From NCBI GenBank assembly GCA_023423605.1, contig JAFAFF010000148.1, positions 1-8,804 of the forward strand: a stretch of DNA of 8,804 nucleotides. The letters are read 5' to 3'. A program made the position numbers and the translations under genes. This document shows positions 1-5,677 of this stretch, piece after piece. The DNA comes from Pseudomonadota bacterium. GTDB taxonomy: Bacteria > Pseudomonadota > Gammaproteobacteria > Xanthomonadales > Xanthomonadaceae. Every line of letters starts with the position of its first letter. The stretch's first letter is position 1. The notes under the pieces are model-generated. The model was not told the DNA's origin. It saw nothing but the letters and a program-made list of their open reading frames with translations, and did no database searches.

Positions 1-2
1 TG

Positions 3-434
3 CTGGAAACGGTGGGCACGCTGATGGAGACCATCACGCTGGCATCGTCGCAACAGCGCACCGCGGTGGACGGGCTGATCGAAGGCGCATCGGCGCTGAT
101 GCAGCGGGCCGGCGAGCGTTTCGGCGAACAGGTGGACACCCGCGCCGCGGCGCTGGACGAAGCGACCCGGCAGGTGGCCGACAGCTCCACGCAGGTAGCC
201 GAACTGGCACGCGGACTGGATGGCGCGGTGCAGTCGTTCGCCGGGACCAGCACATCGCTATCCGCCCACCTGCAGCAGTTGGCCACCGCGCTGGATGCCT
301 CGCTGGCGCGCAGCGATGAGCAGCTGGCTTATTACGTGGCGCAGGCGCGCGAAGTGGTGGACCTGAGCCTGCTGTCGCAGAAGCAGGTCATCGAAGAGCT
401 GCAGCAGCTGGCTGCCTCCGCGGGCAAGGCATGA
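3..434 (+). CDS. C-terminal tail of a DUF802-type coiled-coil protein (5' partial)
   Basis: The reading frame is open from the left edge to TGA at 432-434, so only the last 143 residues are visible and the start lies outside the window. The visible part has no hydrophobic span. It is almost wholly predicted helix, rich in Ala, Gln, Glu and Leu with heptad-like spacing, as in a long coiled coil. It ends in an amphipathic block (SDEQLAYYVAQAREVVDLS, then SQKQVIEELQQL) that I recall from DUF802 proteins of Xanthomonadaceae and Pseudomonas, next to DUF3348, OmpA and DUF2894 genes. The stop overlaps the next gene's start as ATGA, implying translational coupling and a shared complex. By analogy with ZorA or MotA, the missing N-terminus may hold membrane helices and this part a cytoplasmic tail; that is inference. 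The coding call is firm, the family name moderately so. A chemoreceptor-like or other coiled-coil protein is the main alternative. Confidence 0.72.
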   Translation: METVGTLMETITLASSQQRTAVDGLIEGASALMQRAGERFGEQVDTRAAALDEATRQVADSSTQVAELARGLDGAVQSFAGTSTSLSAHLQQLATALDASLARSDEQLAYYVAQAREVVDLSLLSQKQVIEELQQLAASAGKA

Positions 435-1078
435 GCGCGGACATCGACGTCGAAGGCGAGAACGCCGCACCGGTATGGGCCGCCTTTGGCGACCTGATGT
501 CGGTGCTGCTGGGTGCGTTCGTGCTGATCCTGGTGGGCGTGGTGGCCGTGCAGCTTGAACTTTCCGGGCGCCTGGACGAAGAGGTGAAGCAGCGCCAGGC
601 CGCCGAGCAGCGGCGGCAGACGCTGGAAGCCGCGCTGGCCGGCCCGCTGGCGGCCGGTCGCGTAACCCTGGTGGATGGCCGCATCGGCATCCGCGGCAAT
701 GTGCTGTTCGCGCTCAACTCGGACCAGCTGCAACCGGAGGGACGCGACGTGCTGCGCAGCCTGGCCGGCCCGTTGAAGGGCTGGCTGGCCAGTCGCGAGG
801 AAATCCTGATGGTCAGCGGCTTCACCGATGACCAGCCGGTGCATGGCAACAACCGCCAGTTCGCCGACAACTGGGAGCTTTCCGCGCAGCGTTCACTGAC
901 GGTGACACGCACGCTGATCGCCGAAGGCGTGCCGTCCGGCTCGGTGTTCGCGGCCGCATTCGGCGCCGAACAGCCGGTGGGCTCGAATGCCGACGAGGAA
1001 GGGCGCGCGCGCAACCGCCGCGTGGAAATCGCGCCGGTTGCACGGCCGGGTGCCGGCAAGGCTGCCGATGCGCCCTGA
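431..1078 (+). CDS. MotB/ZorB-like OmpA-domain membrane protein
   Basis: A 215-residue protein with MotB architecture. A short cytoplasmic N-terminus (1-15) is followed by one membrane helix (about 19-41), a short coiled linker (45-70) and a periplasmic OmpA/Pal-type peptidoglycan-binding domain (about 86-202). The helix begins WAAFGDLMSVLLGAF, which matches the MotB pattern in which an Asp (here D21) carries the proton or sodium ion through the stator. The OmpA domain keeps the GFTDD motif (130-134), NWELSAQR (147-154) and NRRVEI (195-200), the family's diaminopimelate-contacting region. The protein therefore probably anchors an inner-membrane ion channel to the cell wall. The start at ATGA, overlapping the upstream stop, is the only one that keeps the acidic N-terminus and the whole helix. 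It lies between DUF802 and DUF2894 genes, not flagellar or Tol genes, so it is unlikely to be flagellar MotB, Pal or TolR. Its physiological role is unknown. Confidence 0.93.
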   Translation: MSADIDVEGENAAPVWAAFGDLMSVLLGAFVLILVGVVAVQLELSGRLDEEVKQRQAAEQRRQTLEAALAGPLAAGRVTLVDGRIGIRGNVLFALNSDQLQPEGRDVLRSLAGPLKGWLASREEILMVSGFTDDQPVHGNNRQFADNWELSAQRSLTVTRTLIAEGVPSGSVFAAAFGAEQPVGSNADEEGRARNRRVEIAPVARPGAGKAADAP

Positions 1079-1439
1079 ACGCCGCAGCGGACTGGTCGCG
1101 CTGGTGCGGCAGCTGGATGCGCAGTCGCGCTCGGTCGCGCATTATCCGGAGCTTCCCGCACTGGCGGGCATGCGCGACCGCTGGAGCCAGCTGCACGCCG
1201 ATACCCGCCTGCGCATCACCCTGCAGCAGGCGCCGGCCGAGGGCGGGCCGCTCAATTCGGCGGTGCTGGTGCATCGCATGCTGACGTTGATGCAGCAGAC
1301 GTCACCCGATTACCTGCGGCACTTCGTGGCCTATGCCGATGCATTGTCGTGGCTGGAACAGATGCAGCAATCCGGCGCGTTGGCCGACCCGGCCACGTCG
1401 CCCGCGCGCAGCGCGCGTGCCCCGCGCCGCCGCAGGTAG
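1068..1439 (+). CDS. DUF2894 family protein
   Basis: A 123-residue soluble protein of unknown function. I start it at ATG 1068, which overlaps the OmpA gene by 11 bases. The frame extends back to 987, but the extra residues are basic and low in complexity and merely shadow the OmpA reading frame. The conserved centre is GGPLNSAVLVHRMLTLMQQ followed by SPDYLRHFVAYADALSWLEQM (residues 59-99). I recall this as the DUF2894 hallmark (GPLNS, then SP-YL-F--Y-D-L-WL). No signal peptide or membrane helix is seen, so it is probably cytoplasmic and may bind the cytoplasmic tail of its DUF802 partner (inference). The C-terminus is a basic tail ending RAPRRRR, directly before a TAG that belongs to a GTAG-headed palindrome. 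The protein seems short for the family, mainly in its N-terminal half. Family call fairly sure, function unknown. Confidence 0.85.
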   Translation: MRPERRSGLVALVRQLDAQSRSVAHYPELPALAGMRDRWSQLHADTRLRITLQQAPAEGGPLNSAVLVHRMLTLMQQTSPDYLRHFVAYADALSWLEQMQQSGALADPATSPARSARAPRRRR

Positions 1440-1516
1440 AGCGGGGCTCTGCCCCGCTGCGGTGACGACCGGCGGTCGTCACCCACCAGACCGCCGACTG
1501 CAGAGCCCGGCTCTAC
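1436..1516. repeat. Cluster of three REP/SMAG-like palindromes between convergent genes
   Basis: Three hairpins lie side by side. The left has an 8-bp perfect stem AGCGGGGC / GCCCCGCT (1440-1447 with 1451-1458) preceded by GTAG (1436-1439). The middle has a 10-bp perfect stem GGTGACGACC / GGTCGTCACC (1461-1470 with 1474-1483) and a 3-base loop. The right, read on the - strand, has GTAG followed by AGAGCC / GGCTCT arms (1502-1507 with 1509-1514). The outer two face each other as an inverted pair. GTAG-headed palindromes of about 22-25 bases are the known SMAG/REP family of Stenotrophomonas maltophilia, moved by RAYT transposases. The GTAG heads contain the TAG stop codons of both flanking genes. 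As a hairpin cluster between convergent genes it may act as a two-way transcription barrier, but no T-run follows. Confidence 0.8.
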
Positions 1517-2265
1517 GCCTGCGCTTCTTCGCGCAGGCTCTGGCGACGGGTCAGCTCGCTGAAGCCGGACAGCGACATCAGGTGCTGGTGCACCAGCGCC
1601 AGCCAGCCCTTGCGGTGCCATTCCAGCACCACCGCGTCGGGCAGCTTCTGGAACTTCTCCACGTCCACCACGCTGAAACCCTGCAGCGTCAGCTCGCGGC
1701 CACTGGGCAGGCGCACGTTGGCATTGCGCGTCACCAGCAGGTCCTGCTCCACCAGCGCCTTCGAGAACGCCAGCGTGTGCTCGTGTTCGCCGGTGAAACG
1801 GCCACAGAACTCCAGCGCCTGCTGCACCATCTCGGTGGCCTTGCCATCGGCGAACAGCGGATTGCCCTCTTCGCCCCCCTTCACCACGCGCGGGCTGTCT
1901 TCGTCGATGCCCAGCACGAAGTTCTGGCCACCGTCGGTGTCGATGAAGATGAAGGGATGGCGGCGCACGTAGGCCGGGATGTAGCTGTTCTCGTCCCACA
2001 GGCCGTCGGTGACGAACAGATTGTCTTCGGTGATGCCCAGCGCGGCCATCGGCACGGCGGCCGGACCGGCGAACAGGATCGGGTAATGGTGCAGGGCCAG
2101 CGCGAATTCACCCACCACCAGCGGGATGGCGTTGCTGCGCGCGGCGAAATCGAGCTTGCCCGGCAGGATGCGCAGGTCGGCGTGGGTATCGGACTGCAGC
2201 GGCACCGGGCGGCTGTAGAACAGGGGAGCGCCTGCGGCGGGCGCGGTGTCGGTGCCACTGGTCAT
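1513..2265 (-). CDS. SapC family protein
   Basis: A 250-residue protein of the SapC family (named after Campylobacter fetus S-layer protein export gene sapC; biochemical function poorly defined). Recognisable blocks are HYPILFAGP near residue 60, the family signature ENSYIPAYVRRHPFIF (92-107), a Gly/Asp-rich stretch IDTDGGQNFVLGIDED (108-123), and WHRKGWLALVHQHLMSL near the C-terminus (216-232). There is no signal peptide or membrane helix, so it appears cytosolic. I chose ATG at 2263-2265 over the longer frame from 2343 because the family starts close to the PLFYSRPVPL block and the upstream codons read like spacer. The ribosome-binding site is weak (AGAGA about 11 bases upstream). In other proteobacteria SapC genes often sit beside TonB receptors and tryptophan halogenases, but here it stands alone. 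The stop TAG is part of the GTAG-headed palindrome. Confidence 0.9.
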   Translation of the reverse strand: MTSGTDTAPAAGAPLFYSRPVPLQSDTHADLRILPGKLDFAARSNAIPLVVGEFALALHHYPILFAGPAAVPMAALGITEDNLFVTDGLWDENSYIPAYVRRHPFIFIDTDGGQNFVLGIDEDSPRVVKGGEEGNPLFADGKATEMVQQALEFCGRFTGEHEHTLAFSKALVEQDLLVTRNANVRLPSGRELTLQGFSVVDVEKFQKLPDAVVLEWHRKGWLALVHQHLMSLSGFSELTRRQSLREEAQA

Positions 2266-2332
2266 TGCGAAGCGATCTCTACTCGACGCGCCAGCCATCC
2301 CGGGCGCGAATGCGGGTGAAACACGATTCCGC

Positions 2333-2338
2333 ATTATC
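2333..2338 (-). promoter_or_regulatory. Candidate -10 element for the SapC gene
   Basis: On the - strand this reads GATAAT, five of six matches to TATAAT, in an AT-rich spot of an otherwise GC-rich gap. It lies about 68 bases before the SapC start. The hexamer 17 bases upstream (TGGTGA) is a poor -35 (three of six matches), so the call is tentative. Confidence 0.3.
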
Positions 2339-2374
2339 AACAAGCCCGTTGACGATCACCACCCCTTCACGCCA

Positions 2375-2647
2375 CTACTTCAACTGCAGCGGATAACGCT
2401 GCCACAGCACGTGCACCAGGAAGCCGGTGAGCTCGGCATCCTTGGCGCGGATGGCACTGCGGATCTTGTCCAGCAGCACCATGTCGCTGCAGTTGCGCAC
2501 ATCGGCGTGGCTGGCCTGGCCGGCACGGCGGGCCCGGTAGCGTGCGGCGCGCTGTGCATCGCTCATCGCATACCCGAACTTCGGCGGGCGACCACGCTTG
2601 CGCGGCAGGACCAGTTCGAACGTTCCGGGGTCTTTGTCGTCGCGCAT
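2375..2647 (-). CDS. Small basic protein with an AT-hook-like motif, function unknown
   Basis: A 90-residue, strongly basic soluble protein. Residues 16-23 (RKRGRPPK) contain the RGRP core of an AT-hook, a minor-groove DNA-binding motif. They are followed by a helix-forming, arginine-rich block AQRAARYRARRAG (31-43). The C-terminal half (50-90) looks helical and contains a paired DMVLLDKIRSAIR / AELTGFLVHVLWQRYP pattern. I recall similar short proteins in Xanthomonadaceae annotated as hypothetical. A nucleoid- or regulator-like DNA-binding role is plausible but inferred from the motif alone. The ATG at 2647 has no convincing Shine-Dalgarno sequence; ATG at residue 28 would remove the AT-hook, so I prefer the longer form. 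It sits 84 bases after hmuV and 109 before the SapC gene, all on the same strand, with no clear terminator on either side. The coding call is supported by composition and domain-like periodicity. Confidence 0.68.
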   Translation of the reverse strand: MRDDKDPGTFELVLPRKRGRPPKFGYAMSDAQRAARYRARRAGQASHADVRNCSDMVLLDKIRSAIRAKDAELTGFLVHVLWQRYPLQLK

Positions 2648-2673
2648 GCGTGTGGGCGTGGAAAGCGGCCGCG

Positions 2674-2698
2674 CACTTTATCGTGAGGCATCACTTTA
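2674..2698 (-). promoter_or_regulatory. Direct repeat in the leader of the AT-hook-like gene
   Basis: On the - strand the heptamer TAAAGTG occurs twice, 18 bases apart (2698-2692 and 2680-2674), in an AT-rich patch just before the small gene. The downstream copy overlaps GATAAA, a four-of-six match to a -10 box. No good -35 is present. It could be an operator or chance; weak evidence only. Confidence 0.25.
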
Positions 2699-2731
2699 AT
2701 CCAGTACCGCGCGGCTCGTGCCCGGCCGTGG

Positions 2732-3493
2732 CTAGGTCACCACCACCAGCGGCACCGGGCGGCGCGGGTGCTGCATCACCAGCACGTCCTGCTGGTACAC
2801 CCGCTGCAGGTTGGTTTCGGTCAGCACCTGCGCCGGCTTGCCATCGGCGGCCACCCTGCCCTGTTCCAGCAGCACGATGCGATCGGCATGGCCGGCGGCA
2901 AGATTGAGGTCGTGCAGCACCACCAGCACGCAGGCGCCGGCATCGGCAAGGCCGCGCACGCTGCGCAGCGTGCGTTCCTGGTGGCGCAGGTCCAGCGCGG
3001 CGGTGGGTTCATCCAGGAACAGCAGCGGCGTGGCCTGCGCCAGCACGCGCGCAAAGGTGGTGCGCGCCGATTCGCCGCCGGACAGTTGCTGCACCTCGCG
3101 CAGCCGCAGCGCCTGCAGTTCGGCCGCATCCAGTGCGGCCTCCACCTGCCGGACATCTTCGCGTGCATCGGACGGGTGTGGCAGCCGCCCCATCGCCACC
3201 ACTTCCTCCACGCTGAAGGCGAAGCGCACCGCATGTTCCTGCGGCATCACCGCACGCTCGCGCGCCAGCGCGCCGGCACGCAGGCCGCCCAGCGCGACAC
3301 CGCGCAGCAGCACCTCGCCGGCATCGGCAGGCAGGTCACCGCAGGCGACCCCAAGCAGCGTCGATTTGCCGGCACCGTTGGGCCCCACCAGCGCGGTCAC
3401 GCTGCCGGCCATGAAGGCCAGGCTGACATCGGCAAGAATCTGCCGCTGCTGCCTGCGCACGCCCACACCCTTCAACTCCAGTACCGCGCTCAT
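2732..3493 (-). CDS. hmuV: HmuV-type heme/iron-complex ABC transporter ATPase
   Basis: A 253-residue cytoplasmic ATP-binding subunit that powers import through the permease encoded just before it. All nucleotide-binding motifs are intact: Walker A GPNGAGKST (37-45), Q-loop Gln85 in VMPQE, signature LSGGE (137-141), Walker B LLFLDEP (157-163) with Asp161 and catalytic Glu162, D-loop ALD (166-168) and H-loop His194 in VLHDLN. Length and motif context (VLAQ, LDEPTAALDLRHQE) fit the HmuV/BtuD/FhuC group, closest to HmuV. The residues after the signature are SARTTFARVLAQ instead of the common QQRVQLARVLAQ. ATG 3491-3493 overlaps the hmuU stop by four bases (ATGA). The same frame stays open far upstream through hmuU, but those residues are an Ala/Gly/Arg-rich shadow and not a fusion. 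The substrate could be a ferric siderophore as well as heme. Confidence 0.92.
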   Translation of the reverse strand: MSAVLELKGVGVRRQQRQILADVSLAFMAGSVTALVGPNGAGKSTLLGVACGDLPADAGEVLLRGVALGGLRAGALARERAVMPQEHAVRFAFSVEEVVAMGRLPHPSDAREDVRQVEAALDAAELQALRLREVQQLSGGESARTTFARVLAQATPLLFLDEPTAALDLRHQERTLRSVRGLADAGACVLVVLHDLNLAAGHADRIVLLEQGRVAADGKPAQVLTETNLQRVYQQDVLVMQHPRRPVPLVVVT

Positions 3494-4548
3494 CGCACCG
3501 CCCTGCGCTGCTGAAGCACCAGCCACAGGAAGAATGGCGCACCCAGCGCGGCCGAGAACAGGCCCAGCGGAATCTCCGACGGCGGATCCAGCGTGCGTGC
3601 GGCGGTGTCGGCCACCACGATCAGCAGCGCCCCCAGCACGCCGGACAGCGGCAGCATCCAGCGATGCCCCGGGCCAACCAGCATGCGCGCCACATGCGGC
3701 ACCACCAGGCCGACGAAGCCGATGGAGCCGGCGAACGCCACCGCCGCGCCCACCAGCAGCGCGCTGAACGCCACCAGCCGGCGCCGCGTGCGGGCCACGT
3801 CCAGGCCGAGATGCTGGGCCTGGCGTTCGCCCAGTGCCAGCATGTCCAGCGGCGTGCCCAGCCGCAGCAAGGCGAATACGCCGATCGCGAACAACGGCGC
3901 TACCGCGGCCACGTCGTTCCAGCTGGCCCGTGCCAGCGAACCCATCTGCCAGAACACCAGCGACTGCAGTTCCGCTTCGCTGGCCACATAGGTCAGGAAG
4001 CCGATCACCGCCGAACAGAATGCCGCCATCGCGATGCCCACCAGCAGCAGCGTGGCGTTGCCGGCACCGCGGCCCGGCCGTGCCAGCAGGTAGGTGACGC
4101 CGATGGCAACGGCACCGCCGGCGAAGGCCGCCACCGGAATGATCCAGCCACCGGCGGTGGCCGCGCCCAGCACGATGGCCGCCACCGCACCCAGCGCGGC
4201 GCCCTGGCTGACGCCGACGATGCCGGGGTCGGCCAGCGGATTGCCGAACAGGCCCTGCAGACTGGCGCCGGCCATCGCCAGCGACGCCCCCACCATCGCC
4301 CCCAGCAGTACGCGCGGAATGCGCAGCTGCCACACCACAGCCAGATCGCGTGCGCTCACCTGCGCGCCATCCAGCAGCGCCAGTTTCACGGCCATGGCGC
4401 GCAGTACATCCTGCGGTGGCAGCCGCAACGGCCCCACCGCGAATGATGCCAGTACCGCCACCAGCAATGCCGCCACCGCCAGTACCAGCATCAGCCGGCC
4501 ACGGCGCCGGCGGCGCCCGCCCGGTGAACCCGTCCCGCCCGCCATCAT
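3490..4548 (-). CDS. hmuU: HmuU-type FecCD-family ABC permease
   Basis: A 352-residue inner-membrane permease of the FecCD/BtuC family, expected to form a homodimer with about ten helices per chain and to pass heme or an iron chelate into the cytoplasm. Visible family blocks are RIPRVLLGAMVGASLAMAG (76-94), LQGLFGNPLADPGIVGVSQGAALG (97-120), the ATPase-coupling stretch LALGERQAQHLGLDV (237-251), GSIGFVGLVVPHVARML (274-290) and PSEIPLGLFSAALGAPFFLWL (323-343). These blocks match HmuU-type permeases best. The N-terminus is basic (GRRRRRGR, 11-18), as expected for an inside-positive first helix at about 19-38. Two ATGs are adjacent; the first overlaps the hmuT stop as ATGA and is preferred. The gene ends with the same overlap into hmuV. 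The transporter genes are thus tightly coupled in the order binding protein, permease, ATPase. Confidence 0.95.
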   Translation of the reverse strand: MMAGGTGSPGGRRRRRGRLMLVLAVAALLVAVLASFAVGPLRLPPQDVLRAMAVKLALLDGAQVSARDLAVVWQLRIPRVLLGAMVGASLAMAGASLQGLFGNPLADPGIVGVSQGAALGAVAAIVLGAATAGGWIIPVAAFAGGAVAIGVTYLLARPGRGAGNATLLLVGIAMAAFCSAVIGFLTYVASEAELQSLVFWQMGSLARASWNDVAAVAPLFAIGVFALLRLGTPLDMLALGERQAQHLGLDVARTRRRLVAFSALLVGAAVAFAGSIGFVGLVVPHVARMLVGPGHRWMLPLSGVLGALLIVVADTAARTLDPPSEIPLGLFSAALGAPFFLWLVLQQRRAVR

Positions 4549-5627
4549 CGCGCCGGCAGCGCCGCCAGGGCCCTGGCCAGGGAAAGCGCACCGGCACCAC
4601 TGCCGACGCTGGTGTATTTCAACTGCACGTCAGGCATCACCCAGACCCGCCCCGCCTGCCCGGCAGGCGTCTGCGCGAGCGTCGGATAGGCCTTCCACAT
4701 GCCCTGCGCACCGCCGAACAGCTGCAGGTCGTGCTCGGTGACCAGGATGACATCAGGCGCCGCCGCGACCACGCCTTCATTGCTCAACGCGGAAAAATTC
4801 GCAACGCCCGCTTCGGTGCCGATGTTCAGGCCACCGGCCAGCGCGACCAGCTGGCCCGATGCACTGTCCGCGCCGGCAACGGTGGGATTGCCGCCGGCAC
4901 CGGTTGCCGAAACATGGATCACCCGCGGACGCCATGCACGCCCGGCAGCGATGGCGGCGGCCTCATCCAGCTGTGCCTGCACGCTGCCGGCCAGTTGTTC
5001 ACCGGCAGCGACCATGCCCATCGCGGCGGCCACCTTGCGTATCTTCGCCGGTGCCGGCTGCAGATCGTCGATGATCACCGCATCCTGGCCAACCGCGCGC
5101 AGCGTCTTCGCCAGTTCGCCATGACGCCGCAGGCTGTTGCCGAGGAACAGCGTGCCACCGAGGCTGAGCACGCCTTCCACGCCGGTGGTGCGGTTGAACA
5201 GGAACTGGTGGGGGGCCGCGCGTCCGGCAGCGGTGGTGGTATTGGTGGGCGCGGCGAATATCCGCTCGCCCTGCCCCAGCGCTTCGATCACCGCGATGAT
5301 GTCATCGCCACCGGCCACGATGCGCGCGATGTCGTCCACCTGCACGTCCACGCCGTCGTCGGAACGCACGCGGGCCGGCAGTTGCGGTTGCCCGGCCTGA
5401 ACGGCAGGCGCCGCGACATCGCCAAGCTGCTGCCAGCCCGCGGGCAGGCCGTCGCCCTGCGCCGTGCCCGCGGACGCTGCCTGCCGGGCCGCAGCATTTT
5501 CAGCGTCGTGCGCGGGCGTGTCCCTGTCCGCTCCGCAGCCGGCTACGGCCAGCACGAGCACCAACGCCAGCGGGCGCAGCAGGAACGATGCGGATGCGGT
5601 CGATGATGCGGTCGATCGGGTCTTCAT
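4545..5627 (-). CDS. hmuT: HmuT-type periplasmic substrate-binding lipoprotein
   Basis: A 360-residue periplasmic binding protein (HmuT/FepB/BtuF fold class) that would deliver substrate to HmuUV. The start at 5625-5627 is set by AGGAG eight bases upstream and by the signal sequence that follows it. A hydrophobic segment (about 15-29) ends in the lipobox VAGC with Cys31 as the lipidation site. A long Ala/Gln/Pro-rich linker (32-95) precedes the first lobe, which starts with IARIVAGGDDIIAVIEALGQGERI (100-123). GVLSLGGTLFLGNSLRR (152-168), KIRKVAAAMG (195-204), then the second lobe with APDVILVTEHDL (290-301) and WKAYPTLAQTPAGQAGRVWVM (311-331) fit the family. The N-lobe Tyr that ligates heme in HmuT, ShuT and PhuT is absent: the matching region reads APTNTTTAAGRAA (126-138), and the only tyrosines are Tyr314 and Tyr338. 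The substrate is therefore uncertain. The family call is good; the hmu name follows context. Confidence 0.84.
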   Translation of the reverse strand: MKTRSTASSTASASFLLRPLALVLVLAVAGCGADRDTPAHDAENAAARQAASAGTAQGDGLPAGWQQLGDVAAPAVQAGQPQLPARVRSDDGVDVQVDDIARIVAGGDDIIAVIEALGQGERIFAAPTNTTTAAGRAAPHQFLFNRTTGVEGVLSLGGTLFLGNSLRRHGELAKTLRAVGQDAVIIDDLQPAPAKIRKVAAAMGMVAAGEQLAGSVQAQLDEAAAIAAGRAWRPRVIHVSATGAGGNPTVAGADSASGQLVALAGGLNIGTEAGVANFSALSNEGVVAAAPDVILVTEHDLQLFGGAQGMWKAYPTLAQTPAGQAGRVWVMPDVQLKYTSVGSGAGALSLARALAALPAR

Positions 5628-5643
5628 TGCGTCTACTCCTGGA

Positions 5644-5666
5644 CGGGGCGGCATCGCGCCGCCCCG
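5644..5666. repeat. Intergenic hairpin between the beta-propeller gene and hmuT
   Basis: A perfect 9-bp stem CGGGGCGGC / GCCGCCCCG (5644-5652 with 5658-5666) with a 5-base loop lies in the 50-base gap. No T-run follows on the - strand, and the hmuT Shine-Dalgarno begins a few bases later. It may set the relative expression of the two genes through RNA processing or partial termination rather than end the transcript. Confidence 0.5.
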
Positions 5667-5677
5667 CATTGCGGTCG

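Noticed and set aside
388..1161. A 257-codon - strand frame antisense to the OmpA-domain gene
   Set aside because: Ser/Arg/Ala-rich shadow composition; the + strand protein has clear MotB and OmpA motifs.
1333..2319. A 328-codon + strand frame antisense to the SapC gene
   Set aside because: It runs through the REP cluster and mirrors the SapC codons. It shows no motif or ribosome-binding site.
2732..4600. A 622-codon - strand frame that would fuse extra sequence to the front of HmuV
   Set aside because: Only the last 253 residues are HmuV. The rest is an Ala/Gly/Arg-rich out-of-frame reading of hmuU. The HmuV start with the ATGA overlap fits the family length.
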